From: Rhodococcus opacus
GTDB lineage: Bacteria > Actinomycetota > Actinomycetes > Mycobacteriales > Mycobacteriaceae
Direction of reading: 5' to 3'
Assembly (NCBI RefSeq): GCF_012396235.1
Contig: NZ_JAAXPA010000018.1
Coordinates: forward strand, 90,042 to 154,041
Length of the DNA stretch: 64,000 bases
The notes beneath the pieces were generated by a model. The model was not told where the DNA came from and made no database searches. It saw nothing but the letters and a program-made list of their open reading frames with translations. How positions within the stretch are numbered: position 1 is the first letter of the stretch; every line of letters starts with the position of its first letter. Below are positions 21,863-31,284 of the stretch, piece after piece. Position numbers and translations under genes: made by a program.

Positions 21863-21931
21863 GCGCTCCGCGCCCGTGCGCCTTTCCGGTAGCTGGAACA
21901 ACCAGAAAGGCGCACGGGCGGCGAAGCCGCC
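21862..21931. repeat. 70-bp composite hairpin repeat, copy B, after pepA
   Basis: A 15-bp stem (21871-21885 with 21906-21920) encloses CTGG/CCAG (21893-21896 with 21902-21905). Flanking alternative hairpins are GGCGC-TCC-GCGCC (21862-21874) and GGCGGC-GAA-GCCGCC (21917-21931). Length and layout equal those of copy A at 11575-11644, and the outer stem CGCCCGTGCGCC is identical. The first base lies in the pepA stop codon and the last in the stop codon of the convergent gene. Confidence 0.85.
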
Positions 21932-22269
21932 TACAGGTCGCGCTCGCGCTCGCGCTTCCGCTCGATACGGCGCCGCGCGTCGTGATCGCGCATCCGCTGC
22001 GGGTAGCCGGTCTTGCGGACGTCGTACACGGGGATGCGGAGGTCCTCGCCGAGTTTGCGGGCGCCGCGTTCACCGCCCACCCGGCGCCGGGTCCACTCGC
22101 CGTCCGCCGCAACAAGCACGACAGTGACTTCCGTCACCGTCGTCTGAGGTTCCACGTAGGCCTCCACACCGGGGTGCGTGCGAGTCCAGTTCGCGAGATA
22201 CGCGGCGTCCTCGGGGGACGCCTGAGATCGACCGGACCGAGGCCGCGAGAATCGGTCGAACAACCCCAC
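21931..22269 (-). CDS. Conserved hypothetical protein
   Basis: A 112-residue soluble protein, no signal or membrane segment. It opens [15 protein letters not shown], has a central beta-rich part ([24 protein letters not shown]) and ends in a very basic Arg/Glu-rich helix ([21 protein letters not shown]). GTG 22269 was chosen because GAGGAGG lies 6 nt upstream; the longer frame has no such site. No family recognised. Convergent with pepA across repeat copy B. Confidence 0.7.
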   Translation of the reverse strand: MGLFDRFSRPRSGRSQASPEDAAYLANWTRTHPGVEAYVEPQTTVTEVTVVLVAADGEWTRRRVGGERGARKLGEDLRIPVYDVRKTGYPQRMRDHDARRRIERKRERERDL

Positions 22270-22598
22270 GTCGAGCCTCCTCGAGTGCGTGCGCCCGACG
22301 ATGCCGGCGACTGTCCTCCAAGTTTGCCAGCGAACGCCCGGTTTCCGCCGCACACGAAAACTACTGGCCGGTAGCGATTACGTCGCGACACACCGGAGTC
22401 CCCGACGGGTGCCCCTCGGCGGACACGCCCGCCGGATCAATGGAAAGATGTGGAGCGCCGACACAGCGAGTGGGTGACGACGAATCGGAATTACCTGCAA
22501 GTAGACGCAAGACACGTGCATCTCGAAGCACAATGGTTCACGACCACAAGTCGACAAAATTCAACAACCCGAACACAACTGTCGAGGAGTCAAAAGAC
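22270..22598. other. 329-nt divergent intergenic region upstream of dlaT
   Basis: No gene is supported here. It is less GC-rich than its surroundings from about 22480 on, consistent with a promoter and a long dlaT leader. GAGGAG lies about 10 nt before the dlaT ATG. I could not fix a -10/-35 pair with confidence. The dlaT frame is open through this region, but the family N terminus begins at 22599. Confidence 0.5.
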
Positions 22599-24305
22599 AT
22601 GGCCTTCTCCGTCCAGATGCCAGCGCTTGGTGAGAGTGTCACCGAGGGAACTGTCACGCGGTGGCTCAAGCAGGAAGGAGACACGGTCGAAGTTGACGAA
22701 CCCTTGCTCGAAGTCTCCACGGACAAGGTGGACACGGAAATCCCGTCTCCCGTGGCCGGCGTTCTCAGCAAGATCGTTGCTCAGGAAGACGACACCGTGG
22801 AAATCGGTGGCGAGCTTGCCGTGATCGGCGACGCCGGTGAGGCTCCTGCCTCCGACTCCGCTCCCGCACCCGCCGCCGAAGAGCCCGCCGCAGAGCCGGC
22901 TCCCGCCGCGGAGGCGCCGGCCGCCGAGCCCGCGCCCGCAGCATCCGGCAACGGTTCCGCCGAGGGCACCGCCGTGAAGATGCCCGAACTGGGCGAGTCC
23001 GTCACCGAGGGCACCGTCACCCGCTGGCTCAAGGCCGTCGGCGACGAGGTCGCCGTGGACGAGCCGCTCGTCGAGGTGTCCACCGACAAGGTCGACACGG
23101 AGATCCCGTCCCCCGTCGCCGGTACTCTCCTCGAGATCAGCGCCGAGGAAGACGACACCGTTTCCGTCGGCGGTCAGCTCGCCGTCATCGGTTCGGGTGC
23201 ACCCGCCGCCAAGCCGGCCGCGGAACCGAAGCCCGAGCCGACCCCCGAGCCCGCGAAGCCCGCTCCGGCCCCGGAGCCCGCGAAGCCCGAGCCCGCCAAG
23301 AGTGCACCGGCAGCATCCGCGCCTGCTCCCGCAGCCGCCGCACCCGCTCCCGCGGCCACGTCCGGAGACAGCACCCCGTACGTCACCCCGCTGGTGCGCA
23401 AGCTCGCCACGGACAACAACGTCGACCTGTCCTCGGTGACGGGCACCGGAGTCGGTGGCCGCATCCGTAAGCAGGACGTCCTCGCTGCCGCCGAGGCCAA
23501 GAAGGCACCGGCCGCCGCTGCCGCGCCTGCTGCCGCCGCTCCCGCAGCCGCCTCCGCCGGGGTCCGCCCCGAACTGGCCCACCTGCGCGGAACCACGCAG
23601 AAGGCCAACCGGATTCGTCAGATCACCGCCACGAAGACGCGGGAGTCGCTGCAGACCACGGCGCAGCTCACCCAGACCTTCGAGATCGACGTCACCAAGA
23701 TCGCGGCCCTGCGCGCGCAGGCCAAGAACACCTTCCTCGAGCGCGAGGGCGTCAAGCTCACGTTCCTCCCGTTCTTCGCGAAGGCCGTCGTCGAGGCGCT
23801 GAAGTCGCACCCGAACATCAACGCCAGCTACGACGAGGCGAACAAGCAGATCACCTACTACGACGCCGAGCACCTGGGCATCGCGGTCGACACCGACCAG
23901 GGCCTGCTGTCCCCCGTGATCCACAACGCCGGCGACCTGTCGCTGGCCGGCCTGGCCCGCGCGATCGCGGACATCGCCAAGCGCGCCCGCTCCGGTGGGC
24001 TCAAGCCGGACGAGCTGTCCGGTGGCACGTTCACGATCACGAACATCGGCAGCCAGGGCGCCCTGTTCGACACCCCGATCCTCGTGCCCCCGCAGGCCGC
24101 GATGCTCGGAACCGGCGCGATCGTCAAGCGTCCCGTGGTCGTGACCGACGAGTCCGGCAGTGAAAGCATCGGCGTCCGCTCGATGTGCTACCTGCCGCTC
24201 ACCTACGATCACCGCCTCGTCGACGGCGCCGACGCCGGCCGCTTCTTGACCACGATCAAGCAGCGTCTGGAGCAGGGAGCGTTCGAGGCCGACCTCGGCC
24301 TCTGA
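22599..24305 (+). CDS. dlaT: Dihydrolipoamide acyltransferase (E2), two lipoyl domains
   Basis: E2 core of the actinobacterial pyruvate dehydrogenase complex; in M. tuberculosis DlaT also serves peroxynitrite reductase with AhpC/AhpD. Residues 1-78 and about 125-202 are two lipoyl domains, each with the lipoylated lysine in the identical motif [13 protein letters not shown]. Between and after them are Ala/Pro/Glu linkers, then an E3-binding domain ([20 protein letters not shown]) and a catalytic domain ending in the active-site motif [10 protein letters not shown]. The 568 residues fit the two-domain form. Older names are sucB. LipB/LipA downstream supply its cofactor. Confidence 0.95.
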   Translation: MAFSVQMPALGESVTEGTVTRWLKQEGDTVEVDEPLLEVSTDKVDTEIPSPVAGVLSKIVAQEDDTVEIGGELAVIGDAGEAPASDSAPAPAAEEPAAEPAPAAEAPAAEPAPAASGNGSAEGTAVKMPELGESVTEGTVTRWLKAVGDEVAVDEPLVEVSTDKVDTEIPSPVAGTLLEISAEEDDTVSVGGQLAVIGSGAPAAKPAAEPKPEPTPEPAKPAPAPEPAKPEPAKSAPAASAPAPAAAAPAPAATSGDSTPYVTPLVRKLATDNNVDLSSVTGTGVGGRIRKQDVLAAAEAKKAPAAAAAPAAAAPAAASAGVRPELAHLRGTTQKANRIRQITATKTRESLQTTAQLTQTFEIDVTKIAALRAQAKNTFLEREGVKLTFLPFFAKAVVEALKSHPNINASYDEANKQITYYDAEHLGIAVDTDQGLLSPVIHNAGDLSLAGLARAIADIAKRARSGGLKPDELSGGTFTITNIGSQGALFDTPILVPPQAAMLGTGAIVKRPVVVTDESGSESIGVRSMCYLPLTYDHRLVDGADAGRFLTTIKQRLEQGAFEADLGL

Positions 24306-24336
24306 TCGTCACCGGACTTCGAGCCGAACGTAGTTT

Positions 24337-24375
24337 CGCAGGGGCACCATTTCCATCAGGGATGGTGCCCCTGCG
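24337..24375 (+). terminator. Hairpin after dlaT
   Basis: A perfect 14-bp stem (24337-24350 with 24362-24375) with an 11-nt loop begins 31 nt after the dlaT stop. The next gene's Shine-Dalgarno site AAGGAGG follows immediately at 24381, so it could also act as an attenuator. Confidence 0.8.
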
Positions 24376-24396
24376 CTGTGAAGGAGGCTGTTGCAC

Positions 24397-25287
24397 ATGC
24401 GAGTGGTCATCGCCGGTTCCTCCGGGCTGATTGGCACCGCTCTCGTCTCGTCTCTCCGCGGCGACGGTCACGACGTCGTCCGCCTCGTCCGCCGGTCGTC
24501 CGCGGGTCCCGACGAGTCACGCTGGGATCCGCAGAAGGACCGGATCGACACGGGGATCCTCGCGGACGCGGATGCGGTCGTGAATCTGTGCGGCGTCGGG
24601 GTCGGCGACAAACGCTGGACCGGGGCGTACAAGCAACTGATCCGGGACAGTCGCATCGCCGCCACCGACGTCCTGGCCGAGGGCGTCGCGGAGGCCGCGG
24701 TGCCCGTGTTCGTGAATGCGAGCGCGGTCGGCTACTACGGCGACACCGGCGATCGGGTCGTCGACGAGACCTCGCCCTCCGGGACGGGTTTCCTCGCGGA
24801 CACCTGCCGCGACTGGGAGGCCGCGACAGCCCCCGCCGACACCTCGAAGATCCGGACGGTTCTGCTGCGGAGCGGCATCGTCCTCTCTCCCCACGGCGGC
24901 CTGCTCGGCAGGCTGAAGACGCTGTACACGTTCGGGCTCGGCGGCCGGCTCGGCAACGGCCGCCAGTACCTGTCGTGGATCTCGTTGGAGGACGAGGTCG
25001 ATGCGATCAAGTTCGTCCTCACCCGCGACGACGTCGCCGGCCCCGTGAACGTCACCGGCCCGGCGCCCGTCACCAACGCCCAGTTCAACGGCGCGGTCGC
25101 GCGGACGCTGCACCGCCCCGCACCGTGGATCGTTCCCGGGTTCGCGCTCAGCGCGCTGGTCGGAGAGTTTGCGCAGGAGGGCATTCTGGCCGGACAGCGC
25201 GCGATACCCACGGTGCTCGAGAATGCGGGATTCCGGTTCCGGCACAACACCATCGGGGAAGCGCTCGACGCCGCCCTCGTGCAGTGA
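24397..25287 (+). CDS. TIGR01777-type NAD(P)-binding epimerase (SDR39U1-like)
   Basis: A 296-residue atypical short-chain dehydrogenase. The N-terminal Rossmann motif is GSSGLIGTAL; other family blocks are LCGVGVGDKRWTGAYK, SAVGYYGDTGD and LSWISLEDEVDAI, and the C terminus carries the DUF1731 domain (FALSALVGEFAQEGILAGQRA). The reaction is unknown. It lies between dlaT and lipB as in mycobacteria. ATG 24397 is 9 nt after AAGGAGG. Confidence 0.9.
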   Translation: MRVVIAGSSGLIGTALVSSLRGDGHDVVRLVRRSSAGPDESRWDPQKDRIDTGILADADAVVNLCGVGVGDKRWTGAYKQLIRDSRIAATDVLAEGVAEAAVPVFVNASAVGYYGDTGDRVVDETSPSGTGFLADTCRDWEAATAPADTSKIRTVLLRSGIVLSPHGGLLGRLKTLYTFGLGGRLGNGRQYLSWISLEDEVDAIKFVLTRDDVAGPVNVTGPAPVTNAQFNGAVARTLHRPAPWIVPGFALSALVGEFAQEGILAGQRAIPTVLENAGFRFRHNTIGEALDAALVQ

Positions 25288-25322
25288 ACCCAGGTCGTGC
25301 CGGTGCGGCCGCAGCCCCGGCG

Positions 25323-25328
25323 TAACCT
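25323..25328 (+). promoter_or_regulatory. -10 element of lipB
   Basis: TAACCT lies 7 nt before the ATG at 25336; leaderless layout. Confidence 0.65.
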
Positions 25329-25335
25329 CTAGCGC

Positions 25336-26112
25336 ATGAGCAGCGCGACACAATCCGCCCGTTTCAGCCCCTCCCCGATTTCCGTCGAACATCTCGGCAC
25401 GATCGGGTACGTCGACGCCTGGGATCGACAGCGCGAGCTGGCGGCCGAACGCGCCGAGAACGTGGGTACCGACACGCTGCTCCTGCTCGAACACCCGGCC
25501 GTCTACACCGCGGGGCGCCGGACCGAACCCGAGGACCGTCCGACCGACGGCACTCCCGTCATCGACGTCGACCGCGGCGGGAAGATCACCTGGCACGGTC
25601 CGGGTCAGCTGGTGGGCTACCCGATCGTCAAGCTGGCCGAACCGGTCGACGTCGTGCGGTACGTGCGCCGGCTCGAGCAGGCACTGATCACCGTGTGCAC
25701 CGACCTCGGCGTCGACTGCGGCCGGGTCGACGGTCGCTCCGGTGTGTGGCTGCCGGCGTCCCTCGACAACGGGCAGTGGCTGCCCGAGCGCAAGGTGGCG
25801 GCCATCGGCGTGCGGGTACAGCGTGGTGTCGCACTCCACGGCTTCTCGCTCAACTGCAATTCCGTTCTCACGGGGTTCGACGCGATCATCCCGTGCGGTA
25901 TCCGCGACGCCGGGGTCACGTCGCTGTCGCGGGAACTGGGCCGCGACGTCACTGTCGAGGAGGTCACGCCCGTCGTCACGGCGGCCGTCGTCGCCGCGCT
26001 CGACGGCGAACTTCCGGTGACCGAACACGACATCGAGCGGGTCACGTTCGACTCCGCCGCCGCCGGGACGACGTCCTCCGCGCCCACCTTCACTACTGTT
26101 CAGTACGGTTGA
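25336..26112 (+). CDS. lipB: Octanoyl-ACP:protein N-octanoyltransferase
   Basis: Moves octanoate from acyl carrier protein to the lipoyl-domain lysine of E2 and GcvH proteins, the first step of lipoylation. The 258 residues contain [29 protein letters not shown], the lysine of the Cys/Lys dyad in KVAAIGVR, and the catalytic Cys in [14 protein letters not shown]. The N and C termini are slightly longer than the E. coli enzyme. Followed 52 nt later by lipA. Confidence 0.96.
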   Translation: MSSATQSARFSPSPISVEHLGTIGYVDAWDRQRELAAERAENVGTDTLLLLEHPAVYTAGRRTEPEDRPTDGTPVIDVDRGGKITWHGPGQLVGYPIVKLAEPVDVVRYVRRLEQALITVCTDLGVDCGRVDGRSGVWLPASLDNGQWLPERKVAAIGVRVQRGVALHGFSLNCNSVLTGFDAIIPCGIRDAGVTSLSRELGRDVTVEEVTPVVTAAVVAALDGELPVTEHDIERVTFDSAAAGTTSSAPTFTTVQYG

Positions 26113-26151
26113 CCTCCGCTCCCCGGCCCGCCGGGCGCGACGGGCCGGGCG

Positions 26152-26157
26152 TACGAT
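26152..26157 (+). promoter_or_regulatory. -10 element of lipA
   Basis: TACGAT lies 7 nt before the GTG at 26165, the same layout as lipB; lipA can thus be transcribed independently. Confidence 0.6.
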
Positions 26158-26164
26158 CGTCTCC

Positions 26165-27175
26165 GTGACTGTGGCCCCAGAAGGACGCAAATTGCTCCGC
26201 CTCGAGATCCGAAATGCGGAGACTCCGATCGAACGCAAACCGAACTGGATCAAGACGAGAGCGAAGATGGGCCCGGAATACTCCGAGCTCAAAAGCCTCG
26301 TCAAGCGCGAGGGTTTGCACACCGTCTGCGAAGAAGCCGGCTGCCCCAACATCTACGAATGCTGGGAAGACCGCGAGGCGACCTTCCTCATCGGCGGTGA
26401 ACAATGCACCCGCCGCTGCGACTTCTGCCAGATCGACACCGGCAAACCCGACGACCTCGACCGCGACGAACCCCGCCGCGTCGCCGAATCCGTCCAGGCG
26501 ATGGGACTGCGCTACTCCACCATCACCGGCGTCGCCCGCGACGACCTCCCCGACGGCGGCGCCTGGCTCTACGCCGAAACCGTCCGCCTGATCCACCAGC
26601 TCAACCCCGGCACCGGCGTCGAACTGCTCATCCCCGACTTCAACGCCAAACCCGACCAGCTCGCCGAGGTGTTCTCCACCCGCCCCGAGGTGCTCGCCCA
26701 CAACGTCGAAACCGTCCCCCGCATCTTCAAACGGATCCGGCCCGCGTTCCGCTACCAGCGCAGCCTCGACGTGATCACCGCCGCCCGCGAAGACAACCTC
26801 GTCACCAAGTCCAACCTCATCCTCGGCATGGGCGAAACCCCCGACGAGGTCACCCAGGCGTTGCACGACCTGCACGACGCCGGCTGCGACATCATCACCA
26901 TCACCCAGTACCTGCGTCCCTCCCCCCGCCACCACCCGGTCGAACGGTGGGTCAAGCCCGAGGAATTCGTCGAGCACTCCAAGACCGCCGAGGAAATCGG
27001 CTTCGCCGGCGTCATGGCCGGACCCCTCGTCCGCTCCTCCTACCGCGCCGGCCGCCTCTACGCACAGGCGATGGCCCACCACGGCCGCGAATTGCCTGCA
27101 GGACAGGCACATCTCACCGAAAGCGGCGATGCGTCGCAGGAGGCAAGTTCCCTCATGGCGCGGCTCGCCCGCTGA
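26165..27175 (+). CDS. lipA: Lipoyl synthase (radical SAM)
   Basis: Inserts two sulfurs into octanoyl groups on lipoyl domains. The 336 residues carry both cluster motifs: the auxiliary 4Fe-4S site [12 protein letters not shown] and the radical-SAM site CTRRCDFC. The SAM-binding and C-terminal blocks ([29 protein letters not shown]) are complete. GTG 26165 is the first in-frame start. Base use at third positions is extremely C-rich in the central part. Confidence 0.97.
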   Translation: MTVAPEGRKLLRLEIRNAETPIERKPNWIKTRAKMGPEYSELKSLVKREGLHTVCEEAGCPNIYECWEDREATFLIGGEQCTRRCDFCQIDTGKPDDLDRDEPRRVAESVQAMGLRYSTITGVARDDLPDGGAWLYAETVRLIHQLNPGTGVELLIPDFNAKPDQLAEVFSTRPEVLAHNVETVPRIFKRIRPAFRYQRSLDVITAAREDNLVTKSNLILGMGETPDEVTQALHDLHDAGCDIITITQYLRPSPRHHPVERWVKPEEFVEHSKTAEEIGFAGVMAGPLVRSSYRAGRLYAQAMAHHGRELPAGQAHLTESGDASQEASSLMARLAR

Positions 27176-27235
27176 CCTCCCCGCGTGCGCGGTGGTCGAC
27201 ACCGGACGGGTCATCACCGCGCACGGCCAGGGACG

Positions 27236-27241
27236 TATCCT
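27236..27241 (+). promoter_or_regulatory. -10 element of the DUF4191 gene
   Basis: TATCCT lies 7 nt before the ATG at 27249; leaderless layout. Confidence 0.65.
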
Positions 27242-27248
27242 GAAGAGC

Positions 27249-28007
27249 ATGGCGAACGGCAGTAAATCCGGTAAAGCGGGCAAACCCAGTAAAGAAGCAA
27301 AGGCAGCCGCCAAGGCAGCCCGCAGGCAGGCGTCGAAGGAACGCAGAACTCAGCTCTGGCAGGCGTTCCAGATGCAGCGCAAGGAAGACAAGCTGCTGTT
27401 GCCGCTCATGCTCGGCACGCTCATCGGACTCGCGGTGGTGTTCTTCCTCGTCGGTCTGATCTGGGGCCTCCAGTGGTTCCTCCTCCCGATCGGTCTCCTC
27501 CTCGGCGTGCTCGGGGCCTTCATCATCTTCGGCCGGCGCGTCCAGAAGACGGTGTACGGCAAGGCCGAGGGCCAGGCGGGCGCGGCCGCGTGGGCGCTCG
27601 ACAACATGCAGGGCTCCTGGCGCGTGACCAGCGCGGTCGCGGGCACCACGCAGCTCGACGCCGTTCACCGCGTGATCGGACGTCCCGGCGTCATCCTCGT
27701 CGCCGAGGGATCGCCGCAACGCGTGAAGTCGCTCCTGGCCCAGGAGAAGAAGAAGACGGCGCGCCTCGTCGGCGACACCCCGATCTACGACATCGTCATC
27801 GGCAACGACGAGGGCCAGGTCCCGCTGTCGCAGCTGCAGAAGCATCTGAACAAGCTCCCGAAGAACATCGACACCAAGCGGATGGACGCCATCGAGTCGC
27901 GGCTCGCCGCGCTCAGCAGCCGCGGTGGCGGTGCCGCACTGCCCAAGGGTCCGATGCCCGGCGGCGCGAAGATGCGCGGCGTGCAGCGCACCATCCGTCG
28001 TCGCTAG
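27249..28007 (+). CDS. DUF4191 membrane protein
   Basis: A 252-residue protein conserved downstream of lipA in mycobacteria. The Lys/Ala-rich cytoplasmic N terminus (about 40 residues) precedes two closely spaced membrane helices (about 57-98, separated by GLQWFLLP) and a soluble C-terminal domain of about 150 residues (VHRVIGRPGVILVAEGSPQR, PIYDIVIGNDEGQVPL), ending in a basic tail GVQRTIRRR. Function unknown. Confidence 0.88.
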   Translation: MANGSKSGKAGKPSKEAKAAAKAARRQASKERRTQLWQAFQMQRKEDKLLLPLMLGTLIGLAVVFFLVGLIWGLQWFLLPIGLLLGVLGAFIIFGRRVQKTVYGKAEGQAGAAAWALDNMQGSWRVTSAVAGTTQLDAVHRVIGRPGVILVAEGSPQRVKSLLAQEKKKTARLVGDTPIYDIVIGNDEGQVPLSQLQKHLNKLPKNIDTKRMDAIESRLAALSSRGGGAALPKGPMPGGAKMRGVQRTIRRR

Positions 28008-28026
28008 AAGCCTGTCGCCCCACTAC

Positions 28027-28057
28027 TCCGCCCGATGTCGATCCGACATCGGGCGGA
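28027..28057. terminator. Bidirectional hairpin between DUF4191 and RDD genes
   Basis: A 14-bp perfect stem (28027-28040 with 28044-28057) with loop ATC lies between convergent stops. Confidence 0.85.
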
Positions 28058-28072
28058 AGACGTTCTGCGGGG

Positions 28073-28549
28073 TCAGCGGGTGCGAACCAGCGCGGTGCCG
28101 GTGGCCCGGTCCTGCATGCCGCGACCGTCGATGTCCGTGATGGTCCCGGGCACGACGAACACGAGCAGCGCCTGACGCACCAGGGCCCGGACGAAGCCGA
28201 CCCGGGCGGGCCCGTCCACCCGCGCCACCTGCATGCCGAGGAACAGCTGCCCCGGTGTGAAGGAGAACAGCGACACCGTGGCGATACCGACGACGAACCA
28301 GACCAGCAGAGTGAAGGTCGAGAACGGACCCTCGAAGAAGTTGTCGCCGATGATCAGTGCCGCGACGCCCGCCGACGACACCCAGTCGATCATCAGAGCG
28401 GCGAGACGGCGGCCCGTGCTCGCGAGTGAACCGGGACCTTCCGCCTGCAGGCCGAGGCGCTCGCCCCGGAAGGACTGCTTCGTCTCGTCCGCGCCGTTCG
28501 GCAGGGCAGCCGAAGGTCCGGAAAGCCAGGAACCGGTGATACGTGCCAT
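28073..28549 (-). CDS. RDD-family membrane protein
   Basis: A 158-residue inner-membrane protein. The RDD signature Arg/Asp residues are in STGRRLAALMIDWV; membrane helices follow at about 50-66 and 79-98, then FTPGQLFLGMQVARVDG and a last hydrophobic stretch. RDD proteins are of mixed or unknown function (some linked to transport). It sits head to head with glnA1, 211 nt away, as in mycobacteria. ATG 28549 has TATCCT 7 nt upstream. Confidence 0.85.
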   Translation of the reverse strand: MARITGSWLSGPSAALPNGADETKQSFRGERLGLQAEGPGSLASTGRRLAALMIDWVSSAGVAALIIGDNFFEGPFSTFTLLVWFVVGIATVSLFSFTPGQLFLGMQVARVDGPARVGFVRALVRQALLVFVVPGTITDIDGRGMQDRATGTALVRTR

Positions 28550-28556
28550 GCTGTCC

Positions 28557-28562
28557 AGGATA
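28557..28562 (-). promoter_or_regulatory. -10 element of the RDD gene
   Basis: TATCCT (minus strand) lies 7 nt before the ATG at 28549; leaderless layout. Confidence 0.65.
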
Positions 28563-28649
28563 GGCGTCGACTCTCCGAGGACCTCACACCGGAGCTTTGG
28601 GCTGTGTGCGCAGTCACAGCCGGTGCAAAAGCCCAGGAAGATTCGACGC

Positions 28650-28665
28650 GTAACACGGGCGAAAC
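28650..28665 (+). promoter_or_regulatory. GlnR box upstream of glnA1
   Basis: GTAAC-ACGGGC-GAAAC fits the actinobacterial GlnR consensus gTnAC-n6-GaAAc at every specified base. It lies about 95 nt before the glnA1 start and 6 nt before a possible -35 TTGACC (28672-28677). GlnR is the OmpR-type nitrogen regulator; its gene is not in this window. Control of glnA1 by nitrogen is therefore predicted. Confidence 0.8.
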
Positions 28666-28760
28666 AAAAGGTTGACCAGCGGGCAACACCAAGTCCTTAC
28701 CGTCTGGCTCGACGAATTCGCCAATATCCACTTGGCTGAAGCGACTTAAGGAGCACAAGC

Positions 28761-30197
28761 GTGGCGTTCACCACGGCCGAAGAGGTCATCAAGTTCATCA
28801 AGGACGAGAACGTCGAATATGTCGACATCCGGTTCAGCGACCTGCCGGGCGTGCAGCAGCACTTCTCGATCCCGGCGTCCGCGTTCAACCAGGACGTCTT
28901 CGAGGACGGCCTCGCGTTCGACGGTTCGTCCGTCCGCGGCTTCCAGTCGATCCACGAGTCGGACATGATGCTCCTTCCCGACGTCGCCACCGCCCAGCTC
29001 GACCCGTTCCGCGCCGCCAAGACGCTGAACATCAACTTCTTCGTGCACGACCCGTTCACGCGTGAGTCCTACAGCCGCGACCCGCGTAACGTCGCGCGCA
29101 AGGCCGAGGAATACCTGAAGTCGACCGGCATCGCCGACACCGCCTTCTTCGGCGCCGAGGCCGAGTTCTACATCTTCGACTCGGTCCGCTACGACTCCGG
29201 CATCAACGGCGCGTTCTACGAGGTCGACTCCATCTCGGGTTCCTGGAACACCGGCAACGACGTGAACGCCGACGGCAGCCCCAACCTGGGCTACAAGGTC
29301 CGCCCCAAGGGTGGATACTTCCCCGTCGCTCCGTACGACCACTACGTCGACCTGCGCGACGAGATCTCCACCAACCTGCAGAACGCGGGCTTCGAGCTCG
29401 AGCGCGGCCACCACGAGGTGGGCACCGGCGGCCAGCAGGAGATCAACTACAAGTTCAACACGCTGCTCGCGGCCGCGGACGACCTGCAGCTGTTCAAGTA
29501 CATCGTGAAGAACACCGCCTGGCAGCACGGCAAGTCGGCCACCTTCATGCCGAAGCCGCTGTTCGGTGACAACGGTTCGGGTATGCACGTCCACCAGTCG
29601 CTGTGGAAGGACGGCAAGCCGCTGTTCCACGACGAGGCCGGCTACGCGGGTCTGTCCGACATGGCGCGTCACTACATCGGCGGCATCCTGCACCACGCAC
29701 CGTCGCTGCTGGCGTTCACCAACCCGACGATCAACTCGTACCACCGTCTGGTGCCGGGCTACGAAGCCCCCATCAACCTCGTGTACAGCCAGCGCAACCG
29801 CTCGGCGGCCGTGCGTATCCCGATCACCGGCAACAACCCGAAGGCCAAGCGCCTCGAGTTCCGCGCCCCCGACTCCTCGGGTAACCCCTACCTGAACTTC
29901 GCGGCGCAGATGATGGCCGGCCTGGACGGCATCAAGAACAAGATCGAGCCGCAGGCTCCCGTCGACAAGGACCTCTACGAGCTCCCGCCGGAGGAGGCCC
30001 GCAACATCCCGCAGGCTCCCACCAGCCTGTCGGCCGTCATCGATCGCCTCGAGGCAGATCACGACTACCTCACCGAGGGTGGCGTGTTCACGTCCGACCT
30101 GATCGAGACGTGGATCTCGCTCAAGCGTGAGCAGGAAATCGCTCCGGTCAACCTGCGTCCGCACCCGTACGAGTTCCAGCTGTACTACGACGTGTAA
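28761..30197 (+). CDS. glnA1: Glutamine synthetase type I
   Basis: Main ammonium-assimilating enzyme, a dodecamer making glutamine from glutamate, ammonia and ATP. The 478 residues include [17 protein letters not shown], the metal-binding [41 protein letters not shown] and the adenylylation loop [10 protein letters not shown] with the modifiable Tyr406. GlnE encoded 8 kb away would modify this Tyr. GTG 28761 follows AAGGAGCAC. Preceded by a GlnR box and followed by a strong terminator, so it is monocistronic. Confidence 0.98.
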   Translation: MAFTTAEEVIKFIKDENVEYVDIRFSDLPGVQQHFSIPASAFNQDVFEDGLAFDGSSVRGFQSIHESDMMLLPDVATAQLDPFRAAKTLNINFFVHDPFTRESYSRDPRNVARKAEEYLKSTGIADTAFFGAEAEFYIFDSVRYDSGINGAFYEVDSISGSWNTGNDVNADGSPNLGYKVRPKGGYFPVAPYDHYVDLRDEISTNLQNAGFELERGHHEVGTGGQQEINYKFNTLLAAADDLQLFKYIVKNTAWQHGKSATFMPKPLFGDNGSGMHVHQSLWKDGKPLFHDEAGYAGLSDMARHYIGGILHHAPSLLAFTNPTINSYHRLVPGYEAPINLVYSQRNRSAAVRIPITGNNPKAKRLEFRAPDSSGNPYLNFAAQMMAGLDGIKNKIEPQAPVDKDLYELPPEEARNIPQAPTSLSAVIDRLEADHDYLTEGGVFTSDLIETWISLKREQEIAPVNLRPHPYEFQLYYDV

Positions 30198-30265
30198 GTC
30201 GTCAGCAGCCGCTGACCTGCGTCGGGGCGTTCGGTAGAGCGCCCCGGTACGCAGTAGCTTCGGTC

Positions 30266-30315
30266 GAGCCCACCCGCGCCGCGATCACTACACCGATCGC
30301 GGCGCGGGTGGGCTC
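30266..30315. terminator. Very strong hairpin after glnA1
   Basis: A perfect 21-bp stem (30266-30286 with 30295-30315) has an 8-nt loop ACTACACC. It lies between glnA1 and the convergent gene ending at 30368 and is followed by TCTTCT rather than a full T run. Confidence 0.88.
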
Positions 30316-30367
30316 TTCTGCGTCCGGCCACAGATGGCCGGGCGCGGTCGGGCGCGGGGCGAACCTT

Positions 30368-31054
30368 CTACTTGTCGCCCTGTCGGCGCACCATCTCGGT
30401 GATCCAGACGGGCGCGTACGGAGACGTGCAGCCCGGGGACGTCGGGTAGTCCTTCAGCACCTCCAAGCGCTCACCGATGTCGAGTGCGCGGGCGCGGTGC
30501 TCCGCGTGCTCGATCCCGATCTGAGCCAGGCAGTGGTTCATCGCCCACTGCAGGCGATCCGGGGCGTCTTTCATCTCCGCCTCGATGACGTCGAGTAGTC
30601 CCGCGAGGTCGAGGTCCTCGGGCTTCTTCGCCACGCGTTCGGTGGTCAGCGCCCAGCCGGCACTCGCGACCACCGGATCCGGATCGGCGGACCACGCCAG
30701 GCGCAGCTCCTCGGAGTGCGGGTTCTTCTTCACCACGTAGTTCACGAGCCAGTCGTGCACCTTGGGTGCGCGCGCCTCGCGCACCATGACGTCCAACTCG
30801 TCACGCTCGAACACCCTCGGGCGGCAGATCAGGATCGCCAGCAGTCGCGCCGCGGTGTCACCCGTCTCCCAGAGCCGGCACGCCAGTTCCTGCTGCGTCT
30901 TCAGCCTCTTCGCGAGCGCGCGCAGCTTGCCGAGGTTCACACCGTGATCGTCACCGTGCTTCTCGTTCACCTCGCGTGCCCTCGGGTCCTCGAGCTCGGC
31001 CAGCTCGGCCATCACCTCGGCGACCGTCGTCTCGGTCAGCGTCGTCTCGGCCAC
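30368..31054 (-). CDS. DNA alkylation repair (AlkD/AlkC-like HEAT) protein
   Basis: A 228-residue all-helical protein of the DNA-alkylation-repair family. Family-like segments are KLRALAKRLKTQQELACRLWETGD, DELDVMVREARAPKVHDWLVNYVVKKNP and AWSADPDPVVASAGWALTTERV. AlkD proteins excise bulky or cationic alkylated bases, but many family members are uncharacterised, so the activity is inferred. Divergent from the MFS exporter across a 230-nt region containing TATGAT at 31174-31179. Confidence 0.75.
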   Translation of the reverse strand: MAETTLTETTVAEVMAELAELEDPRAREVNEKHGDDHGVNLGKLRALAKRLKTQQELACRLWETGDTAARLLAILICRPRVFERDELDVMVREARAPKVHDWLVNYVVKKNPHSEELRLAWSADPDPVVASAGWALTTERVAKKPEDLDLAGLLDVIEAEMKDAPDRLQWAMNHCLAQIGIEHAEHRARALDIGERLEVLKDYPTSPGCTSPYAPVWITEMVRRQGDK

Positions 31055-31284
31055 CTGAGCCTCCTGTCCGTTCCTGGGAGAGTCAGCCTACGACGGACGC
31101 GGGCCCCGTCGTTTCGTACGTCACTCCCCGGCCGCGCGGTCCGGAACCCGCCCGAGTGCCGCGGGCCGCGTCGTATGATCCAGGGAACCGACCACACGGA
31201 CCGTTGCGGAGCGTGCGGTCGACGCCTTGCGGGATACTTGCTCCGTTCTCCAGCCCCCTCGGGTCGAGAAGCAGGTGGTGCGGG

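Noticed and set aside
22599..23600. Tandem DNA repeats suggesting a satellite in dlaT
   Set aside because: They are explained by two homologous lipoyl domains and Ala/Pro/Glu linkers coding repeats.
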